Notes: a model not told the origin generated them from the sequence alone. DNA of 64,000 bases from Psychrosphaera ytuae (GCF_017638545.1 NZ_CP072110.1:1178001-1242000); one strand, 5' to 3'. Positions 48,611-58,141 are shown, numbered from the stretch's first letter. Made by a program: numbers and translations.

Positions 48611-49090
48611 TTACTTGTATTCAACTTCGATAATTTCGAATTCAACCGCGCCAGCTGGCGTGTTAATTGTCACTACGTCATCCAACTCTTTACCGATGAG
48701 ACCACGCGCAATTGGTGAACCAATTGAGATTTTGCCTGTTTTAATATCGGCTTCGTCTTCACCTACGATGTGATACGTCGTTTCTTCTTCTGTATCACAA
48801 TTTAAAATAGTTACAGTGGTACCAAAGATAACTTTGCCATTGTTTTCCATTTTAGTTACATCGATGATCTGCGAGTTTGATAACTTAGCTTCGATTTCTT
48901 GAATACGACCTTCGCAAAAACCCTGTTGCTCACGAGCCGCATGATATTCTGCATTTTCTTTTAGGTCACCGTGTTCACGTGCATCGGCAATATCTGCAAC
49001 GATGCGAGGACGAACAACGGTTTTTAATTCGTGTAATTCTGCACGCAGGGCTTCTGCACCCTGCACTGTCATTGGTACTTGAGTACTCAT
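48611..49090 (-). CDS. greA: transcription elongation factor GreA
   Basis: Rescues backtracked RNA polymerase by stimulating transcript cleavage. 159 residues, E. coli length 158. N-terminal coiled coil (MTVQGAEALRAELHELKTVVRP...) with the acidic tip ADAREHGDLKENAEYHAAREQQG, and the C-terminal FKBP-like domain from about 80 (GTTVTILNCDTEEE, SIGSPIARGLIG). The start is one base from the carB stop. Confidence 0.97.
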   Translation of the reverse strand: MSTQVPMTVQGAEALRAELHELKTVVRPRIVADIADAREHGDLKENAEYHAAREQQGFCEGRIQEIEAKLSNSQIIDVTKMENNGKVIFGTTVTILNCDTEEETTYHIVGEDEADIKTGKISIGSPIARGLIGKELDDVVTINTPAGAVEFEIIEVEYK

Positions 49091-49091
49091 C

Positions 49092-52000
49092 TTATTGAAT
49101 TCTCTTATGTAAGTTTTGCACTGACTCTACACTACCACGATCATCCGCAGTGTTCGCCAAACAAGTTGCAAACGCTGCGTTTAATGTTGTGGTGTAATTT
49201 GCTTTGTATTGTAATGCGCCACGACGGAGAGTCTTTGAGTCTTCAATCGCTTGTCGGCCTTCCACAGTGTTTACAATATAGTTGTATTCACCATTTTTGA
49301 TACGGTCAAGAATGTGAGGACGGCCTTCAAATACCTTGTTTACCTTGCGGCTTTCGATACCAGCTTCAGTTAAGGTCTTGTGACTTCCGCGAGTCGCGTC
49401 GAGTTCGAATCCAGCTTCAATTAGTTTCTTGGCTAGATCAATAACTCGGACTTTATCCGCATCTCGTACAGAAATCAATGCCCTACCGCCACGTGCTAAT
49501 TCGATACTCGCACCTAATTGTGCTTTTGCGTAAGCTTCTTCGAAAGTATTACCAACACCCATTACTTCACCCGTCGAACGCATTTCTGGTCCGCGAATTG
49601 GGTCAACACCGTGGAACTTGTTAAATGGAATAACAACTTCTTTCACTGAGTAATATGGAGGAATAATTTCTTCAGTAATACCTTGTTCGGCAAGTGTTTT
49701 ACCAGACATCACACGTGCAGCTACTTTAGCAAGAGGAACGCCTGTCGCTTTAGAAACAAACGGTACAGTACGAGCAGCACGAGGGTTAACTTCGATTAGA
49801 TAAACCTTGCCGTCTTTTACTGCAAACTGAGTGTTCATCAGGCCGATAACACCGAGTTCAAGCGCCATATCACGAACTTGCTTTCGCATTACATCTTGAA
49901 TGTTACGAGGTAGCGAGTATGCAGGTAGTGAACATGCAGAGTCACCCGAGTGAACACCCGCTTGCTCGATGTGTTCCATGATGCCGCCGATAACAACGTC
50001 TTTACCATCACAAATCGCATCAACGTCAACTTCGATTGCATCGTCCAAGAAACGGTCGAGTAATACAGGCGCTTCATTTGATACTGACACAGCTTCTGTC
50101 ATGTAACGGCGCAGGTCAGCTTCGTCATAAACGATTTCCATCGCACGGCCACCTAGTACATACGATGGACGAACAACCAGAGGGAAACCAATTTCTAAAC
50201 TCTTGCTTACCGCTTGCTCAACTGAAGTCACTGTCGCGTTTTCAGGTTGTAGCAAGTCTAGACGCTCAACCATTTGTTGGAAGCGTTCGCGGTCTTCTGC
50301 GCGGTCGATAGCATCTGGTGATGTACCAATTACTGGTACACCATTCGCTTCTAGTTCACGAGCTAGCTTAAGAGGTGTTTGACCTCCGTACTGAACGATA
50401 ACGCCTTTTGGTTTTTCTACACGTACAATTTCAAGCACGTCTTCAAGCGTGATTGGCTCAAAGTACAAACGGTCAGAAGTGTCGTAGTCTGTCGATACAG
50501 TTTCTGGGTTACAGTTAACCATAATGGTTTCATAACCGTCTTCGCGAAGCGCAAGTGCCGCGTGAACACAACAGTAGTCAAACTCAATACCTTGACCGAT
50601 ACGGTTAGGACCACCGCCAATAACCATGATCTTATCTTTGTCAGACGCATTTGATTCACATTCCTCGTCATAAGAAGAGTACATGTAAGCTGTGTCAGAG
50701 CTAAACTCTGCGGCACAAGTATCAACGCGTTTGTAAACAGGAAGAATACCGAAGCCTTGACGCTTTTTGCGAACTTCGGTTTCGCTAATTGCTAATACAT
50801 CAGCGATGCGCTTATCGGCAAAACCTTTGCGCTTCAAGCGACGCAAGAAGTCTTCATCCAAGCCTGCAAAGCCACGCTCTGCAATGAGCTTTTCGTCTTT
50901 TACTATGTCTTCGATTTGAACTAAGAACCAAGGGTCAATGTTGGTAAGTTTGAAGATAGCTTCAATGTCCATACCGTTACGGAATGCATCGGCAATGTAC
51001 CAAATACGCTCAGCACCTGGCTCTTTCAATTCGTGGATAATACGGTCATGTGCATCTTCTGCAGACAAGTCGATAATTGGATCAAAACCAGAAACACCAA
51101 CTTCTAAGCCGCGCAATGCTTTTTGCATTGATTCTTGTTGGTTACGGCCAATCGCCATAACTTCACCAACTGACTTCATCTGTGTCGTCAAACGGTCGTC
51201 AGAACCAGCAAATTTTTCAAAGTTAAAGCGAGGGATCTTAGTAACTACATAATCGATTGTTGGTTCGAATGAAGCAGGCGTTGCACCACCAGTGATGTCA
51301 TTGCTCAATTCATCAAGCGTATAACCAACCGCAAGCTTGGCCGCGATTTTAGCAATTGGGAAACCCGTTGCTTTTGATGCTAGTGCAGACGAGCGAGATA
51401 CACGTGGGTTCATCTCGATGATAACCATACGACCATCTTTTGGATTGATACCAAACTGTACGTTTGAACCACCCGTCTCAACACCGATTTCACGCAATAC
51501 CGCACAAGAGGCATTACGCATAATTTGGTATTCTTTATCCGTTAGTGTCTGAGCTGGCGCAACAGTGATTGAGTCACCCGTGTGAACACCCATAGGGTCA
51601 AAGTTTTCGATCGCACAAATGATAATACAGTTATCGTTTTTGTCGCGAACCACTTCCATTTCGTACTCTTTCCAACCAATCAAAGATTCGTCGATAAGAA
51701 GTTCGTTTGTTGGAGAAAGGTCCAAACCACGGCGACAAATTTCGTCAAACTCTTCTTTGTTGTACGCGATACCACCACCAGTACCACCCATGGTGAAAGA
51801 AGGACGAATAATACAAGGGAAACCAATGCGAGTTAAAACATCGTAAGCGCCTTCAAGCGTATTACAGGTTTCTGCGCGAGGACATTCAAGACCAATGTCC
51901 TTCATTGCCTTGTCAAAGCGGCTGCGATCTTCCGCTTTGTCGATGGCATCCGCTGACGCACCGATCATTTCCACGCCGTATTTTTCTAATACACCGTGCT

Positions 52001-52310
52001 TTTCTAAATCAAGCGCACAATTCAAAGCAGTTTGACCACCCATGGTCGGTAATACTGCGTCTGGACGCTCTTTTTCAATGATTTTTTCGACGACTTCCCA
52101 GTGAATTGGCTCGATGTATGTGGCATCAGCCATTTCTGGGTCAGTCATGATAGTTGCAGGGTTCGAGTTAACTAGGATGACTCGATACCCTTCTTCTCTT
52201 AATGCTTTACAGGCTTGCGCACCAGAATAGTCAAACTCACACGCTTGACCGATAACAATTGGACCCGCACCCAATAATAATATGCTTTTGATGTCGGAAC
52301 GTTTTGGCAT
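49092..52310 (-). CDS. carB: carbamoyl-phosphate synthase large subunit
   Basis: Makes carbamoyl phosphate from bicarbonate, glutamine-derived ammonia and two ATP, for arginine and pyrimidines. 1072 residues, E. coli 1073. Two ATP-grasp halves are visible: N-half with PTMGGQTALNCAL, TMGGTGGGIAYN and EMNPRVSRSSALASKATG; C-half with QYGGQTPLKLA and EVNPRAARTVPFVSKATG. The allosteric domain follows (after about 935). 27 bp after carA and 1 base before greA. Confidence 0.98.
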   Translation of the reverse strand: MPKRSDIKSILLLGAGPIVIGQACEFDYSGAQACKALREEGYRVILVNSNPATIMTDPEMADATYIEPIHWEVVEKIIEKERPDAVLPTMGGQTALNCALDLEKHGVLEKYGVEMIGASADAIDKAEDRSRFDKAMKDIGLECPRAETCNTLEGAYDVLTRIGFPCIIRPSFTMGGTGGGIAYNKEEFDEICRRGLDLSPTNELLIDESLIGWKEYEMEVVRDKNDNCIIICAIENFDPMGVHTGDSITVAPAQTLTDKEYQIMRNASCAVLREIGVETGGSNVQFGINPKDGRMVIIEMNPRVSRSSALASKATGFPIAKIAAKLAVGYTLDELSNDITGGATPASFEPTIDYVVTKIPRFNFEKFAGSDDRLTTQMKSVGEVMAIGRNQQESMQKALRGLEVGVSGFDPIIDLSAEDAHDRIIHELKEPGAERIWYIADAFRNGMDIEAIFKLTNIDPWFLVQIEDIVKDEKLIAERGFAGLDEDFLRRLKRKGFADKRIADVLAISETEVRKKRQGFGILPVYKRVDTCAAEFSSDTAYMYSSYDEECESNASDKDKIMVIGGGPNRIGQGIEFDYCCVHAALALREDGYETIMVNCNPETVSTDYDTSDRLYFEPITLEDVLEIVRVEKPKGVIVQYGGQTPLKLARELEANGVPVIGTSPDAIDRAEDRERFQQMVERLDLLQPENATVTSVEQAVSKSLEIGFPLVVRPSYVLGGRAMEIVYDEADLRRYMTEAVSVSNEAPVLLDRFLDDAIEVDVDAICDGKDVVIGGIMEHIEQAGVHSGDSACSLPAYSLPRNIQDVMRKQVRDMALELGVIGLMNTQFAVKDGKVYLIEVNPRAARTVPFVSKATGVPLAKVAARVMSGKTLAEQGITEEIIPPYYSVKEVVIPFNKFHGVDPIRGPEMRSTGEVMGVGNTFEEAYAKAQLGASIELARGGRALISVRDADKVRVIDLAKKLIEAGFELDATRGSHKTLTEAGIESRKVNKVFEGRPHILDRIKNGEYNYIVNTVEGRQAIEDSKTLRRGALQYKANYTTTLNAAFATCLANTADDRGSVESVQNLHKRIQ

Positions 52311-52337
52311 AGTTAAATTCTCTTAATTCGGTCTGTT

Positions 52338-53474
52338 TTACTTACGTTCGTTCATTAGTTCGATAAAGGTATCGAACAATGGCGCTGCGTCATGAGGACC
52401 AGGACTTGCTTCAGGGTGTCCCTGAAAACTAAATGCTGGCTTGTCCGTACGACGAATTCCTTGCAACGTACCATCAAATAAAGATTTGTGAGTTGCTTCC
52501 AAGTTTGCTGGTAACGAGTCTTCTTCAACCGCAAAACCGTGGTTTTGAGCAGTAATCATTACTCGTTTATTAGCTAAGTCTTGAACAGGATGGTTACCGC
52601 CATGGTGACCGAATTTCATTTTTGCCGTTTGAGCACCACTTGCTAATGCTAGTAATTGATGACCAAGACAGATACCAAAAATTGGAATGTCTGTTTCTAA
52701 GAATGATTTGATCGCCTCAATCGCGTAATCACATGGCTCAGGGTCACCTGGACCATTTGATAAAAAGATACCGTCTGGATTCAATGCCAAAACATCTTTA
52801 GCCGGAGTTTGCGCAGGAACAACCGTCAATTTACAACCGCGATCTACTAACATACGAAGGATGTTGCGTTTAACACCGAAGTCATAAGCCACTACGTGGA
52901 ATTTAGGGTCTTCTAACTCAGAGAAACCTTTACCTAACTCCCAACTGCCCATATTCCAAGTCGTCATCTCTTTACATGAGACCACTTTGGCTAAGTCCAT
53001 ACCCTTAAGGCCAGGAAACTCTTTTGCCGCGGCTAAAGCTTGTTGCTCGATTTCGGCTGTCATTTCAGCTGCAGTGATAATGCAGCCTCTTTGCGCACCC
53101 TTGTCGCGAAGAATTCGAGTTAGCTTTCGCGTATCGATATCTGCAATTGCAACAACGTTGTTAGACTTTAAATAGCTCGACAAATCTTGCTCACTTCGGA
53201 AATTACTTGCCACTAAAGGAAGATCGCGAATAACTAGGCCTTTTGCCCAGATTTTGTCATTTTCTTCGTCTTCAGAGTTGGTGCCGTAATTGCCGATGTG
53301 GGGATAAGTGAGGGTGATGATTTGTTCAGCGTATGAGGGGTCGGTGAGAATTTCTTGGTAGCCTGTCATGGAAGTATTAAAGACAACTTCACCGACAGAA
53401 ATACCTTCTGCGCCGATGGCAGATCCTCGAAATATAGTTCCGTCTTCCAGAACTAAAAGCGCGGGTTGAGTCAA
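52338..53474 (-). CDS. carA: carbamoyl-phosphate synthase small subunit
   Basis: Glutaminase subunit. 378 residues. Catalytic Cys269 in GICLGHQLLALASG, the partner HGGNHPV and the HPE in SFQGHPEASPGPHD. The start is TTG at 53472-53474, directed by a perfect AGGAGG (53480-53485) 5 nt upstream; the resulting MTQPALLVLEDGT is the normal N-terminus. 191 bp separate it from dapB, where the carAB promoter must lie; no certain ArgR or other operator was identified. Confidence 0.97.
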   Translation of the reverse strand: MTQPALLVLEDGTIFRGSAIGAEGISVGEVVFNTSMTGYQEILTDPSYAEQIITLTYPHIGNYGTNSEDEENDKIWAKGLVIRDLPLVASNFRSEQDLSSYLKSNNVVAIADIDTRKLTRILRDKGAQRGCIITAAEMTAEIEQQALAAAKEFPGLKGMDLAKVVSCKEMTTWNMGSWELGKGFSELEDPKFHVVAYDFGVKRNILRMLVDRGCKLTVVPAQTPAKDVLALNPDGIFLSNGPGDPEPCDYAIEAIKSFLETDIPIFGICLGHQLLALASGAQTAKMKFGHHGGNHPVQDLANKRVMITAQNHGFAVEEDSLPANLEATHKSLFDGTLQGIRRTDKPAFSFQGHPEASPGPHDAAPLFDTFIELMNERK

Positions 53475-53665
53475 GATAACCTCCTAGCATCATTGAGCAG
53501 AACGTGGGATTTTTCTGCTTCCGGTTAACCTTAGCCTATAAACATTAGGCAAATTCCGGTTATTGTAGCCAAGAGATCAAAATTAGGCTAGGAAAATTTC
53601 AAAAAAACGTAAAAATAAGTGTTTAATATCAAAATCTTCCTAAAGGACCTAATTTTATAACACAA

Positions 53666-54469
53666 CTATTTAAAATTTAGAACATCTTGCATGTCAAAAA
53701 GTCCATTTTCTTTTTTAGACAACCATGCCGCAGCCCTTATTGCACCTTTAGCAAAGGTAAGTCTGTCAGTTGCTTTATGAGTTATTTCGAGCCTTTCGCC
53801 AATATCTGCAAACAAAGCAGTGTGTTCACCCACAATGTCACCAGCTCTTAGGCTTGCGAAGCCAATTGAACCTTGTTTGCGCTCACCGACAATACCATTT
53901 CGATTATATTCAGCAACATCGGCCAAATTGACGTTTAACCCCTTCGCTATCGCTTCGCCCATAGACAATGCCGTGCCAGAAGGAGCGTCTTTTTTATACT
54001 TATGGTGTGATTCAACAATTTCGATATCCGCTGTGTGCCCCATAGTAGACGCTGCAATTTCAAGTAAACGATGCATTAAATTAACACCGGTACTAAAGTT
54101 GGTTGCGTAAACAATGGCAATTGATTCACTGGCCTTTTTTAGCATTTCTTTTTGTTGTTCAGAAATACCCGTAACTCCAATAACCATGTTTTTGCCGTGT
54201 TTAACACACTGAGCCACATGATTATCGAGCGCCTCAGGTAGGGTAAAGTCAATCCAAACATCAGCTTCGGAGATCAGAGACGATGTTCCTTCTTTTACAC
54301 TAGTGCCATAGTTTTCTATTCCAATAAGCTCACCAACATCAGCCCCTATAATAGTCGAGGTTGCCCTCACCGACGCGGCCGCTACTTTTGCTTCTGGGTA
54401 GTCGATGCCTGCTTCAATTAAACGACGGCCCATACGGCCATTTGCACCAAAGATTCCAATATTTGTCAT
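53666..54469 (-). CDS. dapB: 4-hydroxy-tetrahydrodipicolinate reductase
   Basis: Lysine/diaminopimelate pathway enzyme. 267 residues from the ATG at 54467-54469, which follows GGAAAG; the five-codon-longer version lacks support. Nucleotide-binding GIFGANGRMGRRL at the N-terminus, and the substrate/catalytic segment ESHHKYKKDAPSGTAL (about 155-170) with the conserved His pair and Lys. Upstream of carAB as in Pseudomonas and Shewanella. Confidence 0.97.
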   Translation of the reverse strand: MTNIGIFGANGRMGRRLIEAGIDYPEAKVAAASVRATSTIIGADVGELIGIENYGTSVKEGTSSLISEADVWIDFTLPEALDNHVAQCVKHGKNMVIGVTGISEQQKEMLKKASESIAIVYATNFSTGVNLMHRLLEIAASTMGHTADIEIVESHHKYKKDAPSGTALSMGEAIAKGLNVNLADVAEYNRNGIVGERKQGSIGFASLRAGDIVGEHTALFADIGERLEITHKATDRLTFAKGAIRAAAWLSKKENGLFDMQDVLNFK

Positions 54470-54605
54470 AATTCTTTCCAACATTGCATATGGTCAAAAG
54501 TCTACACCAAAGCAGTAAGACTTATATATGCAGTTTGATGATAAATAGTAGTTTTTGGTCATATTTTACATATACTGTGATAAATCACAGCGATGAGAGA
54601 CCAAT

Positions 54606-55256
54606 ATGAAGCACATTATTCTTAGTGTTTGCCTAACTGCGCCAATAGTCTTAAGCGGTTGCCAAACAGCCTATTACTCCGCTATGGAAAAAGTGGGAAT
54701 TCACAAACGCGACATTTTGGTCGACCGAGTAGAAGATGCTCGTGATGCTCAAACAGATACTCAAGAAGAGTTTCAGACTGCGTATGAGCGTTTGGTCACC
54801 CTGACCAATTTTGATGGTGGCGAAATAGAAAAGGTCTACAACCAACTCAATGATGATTATGAATCCAGTGAGGCGGCAGCAAAGCGCGTCAGTGACAAAA
54901 TTGACGCGGTAGAGGACGTGGCAGAAGACTTGTTTGACGAATGGCAAGAAGAACTCCAACAGTACTCCAATCAACGCCTTCGTGCAGCAAGTGAACGCAA
55001 GCTAAAAGACACAGAGCGTCAATTTAATCAGTTATTGCGTAGCATGCGACGGGCTGAATCGAAGATGGCGCCAATTTTGGCAACATTAAAAGACAACGTT
55101 CTTTATCTAAAACATAACTTAAACGCAGCGGCTATAGCAGCGATTAAAGGTGAATTTGATTCTCTTAAAACTGAAATATCTGCGCTTATTACAGACATGA
55201 GCCGAGCGATTGAAGACTCTAATGAGTTTATTGATACCCTTAAAGCTCAGGGTTAA
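54606..55256 (+). CDS. DUF2959 family lipoprotein
   Basis: 216-residue predicted lipoprotein: signal ends VLSGC with Cys19. The mature protein begins QTAYYSAMEKVGIHKRDILVDRV, typical of DUF2959, and is almost wholly helical and charged, with coiled-coil segments (about 55-110 and 135-210). No known function. Probably anchored to the outer membrane (residue after Cys is Gln, not Asp). It stands alone with its own terminator, between dapB and grpE. Confidence 0.85.
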   Translation: MKHIILSVCLTAPIVLSGCQTAYYSAMEKVGIHKRDILVDRVEDARDAQTDTQEEFQTAYERLVTLTNFDGGEIEKVYNQLNDDYESSEAAAKRVSDKIDAVEDVAEDLFDEWQEELQQYSNQRLRAASERKLKDTERQFNQLLRSMRRAESKMAPILATLKDNVLYLKHNLNAAAIAAIKGEFDSLKTEISALITDMSRAIEDSNEFIDTLKAQG

Positions 55257-55290
55257 TTCTTAAAGAATATTACTTAACTTACAAAATCAA

Positions 55291-55316
55291 AAAAAGCACC
55301 TTTTGGTGCTTTTTTA
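55291..55316. terminator. bidirectional intrinsic terminator
   Basis: Perfect 10-bp stem AAAAAGCACC / GGTGCTTTTT (55291-55300 and 55305-55314), loop TTTT. Between the convergent DUF2959 and grpE genes. Confidence 0.92.
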
Positions 55317-55357
55317 TTTACTGTTTGTTTTTATAGCAGTTTTATCAAGCGAGCTTT

Positions 55358-55957
55358 TTATTCAGCGGCTTTTGAAACCATTACCATTGCTGGGCGTAAT
55401 AAACGACCATTCAACGTAAAGCCTTTTTGCATTACTGCAATAACCGTATTTGGTTCTACTTCAGCAGATGGCTGCATTGCCATTGCTTGGTGATATTCTG
55501 CATTAAACTTCTCACCCTGCGGGTCAACCACTTCAACACCAAACTTAGAAACTGCATCAACAAAAGACTTTTGAGTCAGCTCAATACCTTCAAGTACTGG
55601 CTTCAATGCTTCATTTTCTTTATCAGAGAACTGAATAGCACGCTCTAGGTTATCGATAACAGGAAGTAGCTCATTGGCAAACTTCTCTAGTGCAAATTTA
55701 TGGGCTTTTTCTACATCTACTGCTGCACGGCGACGAATATTGTCTACTTCAGCTGCTGCACGAACTACAGAGTCTTGTTGTTCTTGTACTTTTGCTTGAG
55801 CAGCGGCTAACTCTGCTTCTAACTGAGCAATGCGCTCTTCTGCTGATACTTCATTGGTCGCTTCTGCTTGCTCAGTCGCATCAACTTGTTCCGTTGCTTC
55901 TGTTGCTTGCTCAGCTTCGATGTTTTCGTCTTGTTTAATAGGCTCTTGATCAGACAT
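55358..55957 (-). CDS. grpE: nucleotide exchange factor GrpE
   Basis: Releases ADP from DnaK. 199 residues. Acidic, Glu/Ala/Gln-rich N-terminus (1-55), long dimeric coiled coil (to about 120, RAAAEVDNIRRRAAVDVEKAHKFA), and the C-terminal beta domain with GEKFNAEYHQAMAMQPS and NTVIAVMQKGFTLNGRLLRPAMV. dnaK/dnaJ are not in this window. It follows hrcA after 62 bp and has a sigma-32-like promoter at the hrcA end. Confidence 0.97.
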   Translation of the reverse strand: MSDQEPIKQDENIEAEQATEATEQVDATEQAEATNEVSAEERIAQLEAELAAAQAKVQEQQDSVVRAAAEVDNIRRRAAVDVEKAHKFALEKFANELLPVIDNLERAIQFSDKENEALKPVLEGIELTQKSFVDAVSKFGVEVVDPQGEKFNAEYHQAMAMQPSAEVEPNTVIAVMQKGFTLNGRLLRPAMVMVSKAAE

Positions 55958-56012
55958 GAGTCTTACTACTCCAAACTAATACGGGTTTCTAAATTAAATA
56001 CTGGTGCGTATT

Positions 56013-56038
56013 ATGGGGATTACTGTCGACGATTCAAG
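56013..56038 (-). promoter_or_regulatory. sigma-32-like heat-shock promoter of grpE
   Basis: On the minus strand CTTGAA (56033-56038) inside the last hrcA codons, a 14-nt spacer, then CCCCAT (56013-56018) and AATAC. Near-perfect match to the E. coli sigma-32 consensus. The transcript would start about 45-50 nt before the grpE ATG, independent of hrcA. Confidence 0.8.
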
Positions 56039-57048
56039 GCCGAGGTGAGAATATTCGCAGATAAATCTACTGCAGAAATCACCGACTCATAATCTATTCT
56101 TGTTGGGCCGACAACTGCCATTACACCCGCAACCTTGTTATCTTTCTTAAAAGACTTAGCCACCATGGTACATTTAGCCAATGCAGGCACGCCCATTTCA
56201 TCACCAATAAACACATGAACACTGTCACTTGAACAGCAGGCCGAAAAAATAGGCTGCAGTAAATTGAAATTTTCTACCGCTTTTAATACTTGTTTTAAAT
56301 CTTCAGTTTCGGTAGCAATTTCACTGTTTAAAAGACGGGTTTCCGAGGTCCTAAATAACACTTGTTCCGTCAATTCAACTGAGTCACCAAACAACGCACG
56401 TCGAACCAGTTCGTTCACCTCGGGGTTAGCCTGTTTTAAAAAATACCCCAAACGCTGCCGACCCTCTTCTAGAGAAAAGCCTGCTAGCGCAGAGTTGAGC
56501 ATTTGTAATGTTTGTTGCAATACTGAGTCTGCCACCGAAAAAGGCAAGTCAACCACTCGGTTTTGAACTTCGTCATGCTGATCAATTAACACACAAAGTA
56601 ACCTTTGGTCGGCAAGACGCACTAACTCGAGCTGTCTAATCACCGCATCATTTGACTTGGGCATCGCCACTAAGCCCGTTAAGCGGGTCATATCGGCTAT
56701 CATTCGAGCCGCTTTGTTACACATTTCTTGTGGTGTTGCAGAATTGACAAGGTTGGCGGTTAGTTGTTGTAACTTGCCTTGATCCGCTGATTCGAAACTA
56801 AGTAATTGGTTGACGAAATAACGCAAACCACGGGTGGTAGGAATTCGCCCTGCACTGGTGTGCGGTGAATAGATAAAGCCATCTTGTTCGAGTCCGACCA
56901 TCACATTTCGGATGGTAGCGGGACTGGCCTGAATGTCAGAAGTATCAACGACAAACTTTGAGGAAATAGGTACCCCTAACTCAAGATAGCTTTTTATTAC
57001 TAAGTTGAGGACATACTCAGCACGTTGATTTTTATTTAATTTTGTCAT
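56020..57048 (-). CDS. hrcA: heat-inducible transcription repressor HrcA
   Basis: 342-residue repressor of heat-shock genes through CIRCE elements in other bacteria. Winged helix-turn-helix at about 10-65 (YLELGVPISSKFVVD...SPATIRNVMVGLEQDGFI), then GAF-like and dimerisation regions. No CIRCE (TTAGCACTC-N9-GAGTGCTAA) is visible upstream of hrcA or grpE, so its targets are probably elsewhere, e.g. groESL. It is absent from enterobacteria but known in several Alteromonadales. Confidence 0.95.
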   Translation of the reverse strand: MTKLNKNQRAEYVLNLVIKSYLELGVPISSKFVVDTSDIQASPATIRNVMVGLEQDGFIYSPHTSAGRIPTTRGLRYFVNQLLSFESADQGKLQQLTANLVNSATPQEMCNKAARMIADMTRLTGLVAMPKSNDAVIRQLELVRLADQRLLCVLIDQHDEVQNRVVDLPFSVADSVLQQTLQMLNSALAGFSLEEGRQRLGYFLKQANPEVNELVRRALFGDSVELTEQVLFRTSETRLLNSEIATETEDLKQVLKAVENFNLLQPIFSACCSSDSVHVFIGDEMGVPALAKCTMVAKSFKKDNKVAGVMAVVGPTRIDYESVISAVDLSANILTSALNRRQ

Positions 57049-57134
57049 CTAAATTTATATCTCTGACTTCTAATTCAGGATGAAACAAGCTATAACGCCT
57101 ACTATGCTGTATTAGGGCAATTTGGAAAATTACA

Positions 57135-58016
57135 ATGGCAGAACACTTTAAAACAATTGGCGTCATAGGCAAAGCAAATCATGAAGCAACCATGCAAACC
57201 GTGCAGGAGCTTTATGAGTTCTTAGGCGAGCAGGGTTACCGTGTCATTGTCGAAGAGAACATTGCTCATCACATCAAAGATAAAAAACCAGATGTTGCCG
57301 ATGTCGTAGAACTTGGCAAACGCTGTGACTTGGCCATTGTTGTGGGTGGTGATGGCAACATGTTAGGTGCAGCAAGAGTACTAAGTAGATTTGATGTCGC
57401 AGTTATTGGCGTAAATCGGGGTAACCTAGGCTTTTTAACCGACCTCAACCCTGATAACTTTAAGGCCTGCCTTACAAAAGTATTGCAGGGAGAATACACT
57501 ACAGAAATGCGCTTTTTGTTAGACGTAAGTGTTCACCGACACCAAACCGTCAAGGCAACAAATTCTGCGATGAATGAAGTGGTACTTCACGCTGATAAAG
57601 TTGCCCACATGATCGAATTTGAAGCTTACATTAACGACTCATTTGTGTTTCACCAACGCTCTGACGGATTGATCATAAGCACACCGACAGGCTCCACTGC
57701 TTACTCTTTGTCTGGTGGTGGTCCTATTGTTCATCCAAGTCTTAACGCAGTATCTTTAGTACCTATGTTTCCACATACCCTGACGAGTCGCCCACTTGTT
57801 ATTGACGCGGACAACGAAATAAAAATCATTGTCAGCAGCGATAATGATGCTCAACTTCAAATTAGCTGTGACAGCCATGTGGTTTTATCCGTTTTGCCAG
57901 GGGATGAAATTATCGTAAAAAAACATCCATTAGGCCTGCGCCTAATCCACCCAATCGACCACGATTACTATGATGTACTTCGCAAAAAATTGAATTGGGG
58001 CAAACAAAATTATTAA
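57135..58016 (+). CDS. nadK: NAD kinase
   Basis: Phosphorylates NAD to NADP. 293 residues, E. coli 292. The GGDGN motif (VVGGDGNMLGAARVL, about 73-87), the NE/D and TPTGSTAYSLSGGGPIVHP segments (about 185-203) are canonical. Divergent from hrcA across 86 bp, upstream of recN on the same strand. Confidence 0.97.
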   Translation: MAEHFKTIGVIGKANHEATMQTVQELYEFLGEQGYRVIVEENIAHHIKDKKPDVADVVELGKRCDLAIVVGGDGNMLGAARVLSRFDVAVIGVNRGNLGFLTDLNPDNFKACLTKVLQGEYTTEMRFLLDVSVHRHQTVKATNSAMNEVVLHADKVAHMIEFEAYINDSFVFHQRSDGLIISTPTGSTAYSLSGGGPIVHPSLNAVSLVPMFPHTLTSRPLVIDADNEIKIIVSSDNDAQLQISCDSHVVLSVLPGDEIIVKKHPLGLRLIHPIDHDYYDVLRKKLNWGKQNY

Positions 58017-58098
58017 AGCCTGTTTGCTTATATTTTTTCCAAACAAAAAAGAATAAAAACTGGACGCATTTTTATTGGACAGCAATTAAAAAACCAAT

Positions 58099-58118
58099 TA
58101 CTGTATATACCAACAGTA
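58099..58118. promoter_or_regulatory. LexA (SOS) box of recN
   Basis: TACTGTATATACCAACAGTA matches the gammaproteobacterial LexA consensus (CTG-N10-CAG with flanking TA), 23 nt before the recN ATG. recN is a strongly LexA-regulated gene in E. coli. Confidence 0.88.
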
Positions 58119-58141
58119 CAATTATTTTAAGTGACTTTCCG

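Noticed and set aside
53475..53665. ArgR boxes before carA
   Set aside because: AT-rich stretches exist but no convincing TGAAT-type palindrome was found by eye; a weight-matrix scan would be needed.
55958..57134. CIRCE element near hrcA or grpE
   Set aside because: No TTAGCACTC-N9-GAGTGCTAA or near match was found in either intergenic region.
57995..58141. Longer RecN start overlapping nadK
   Set aside because: The RecN family N-terminus begins at 58142 and the LexA box would lie inside the coding region.
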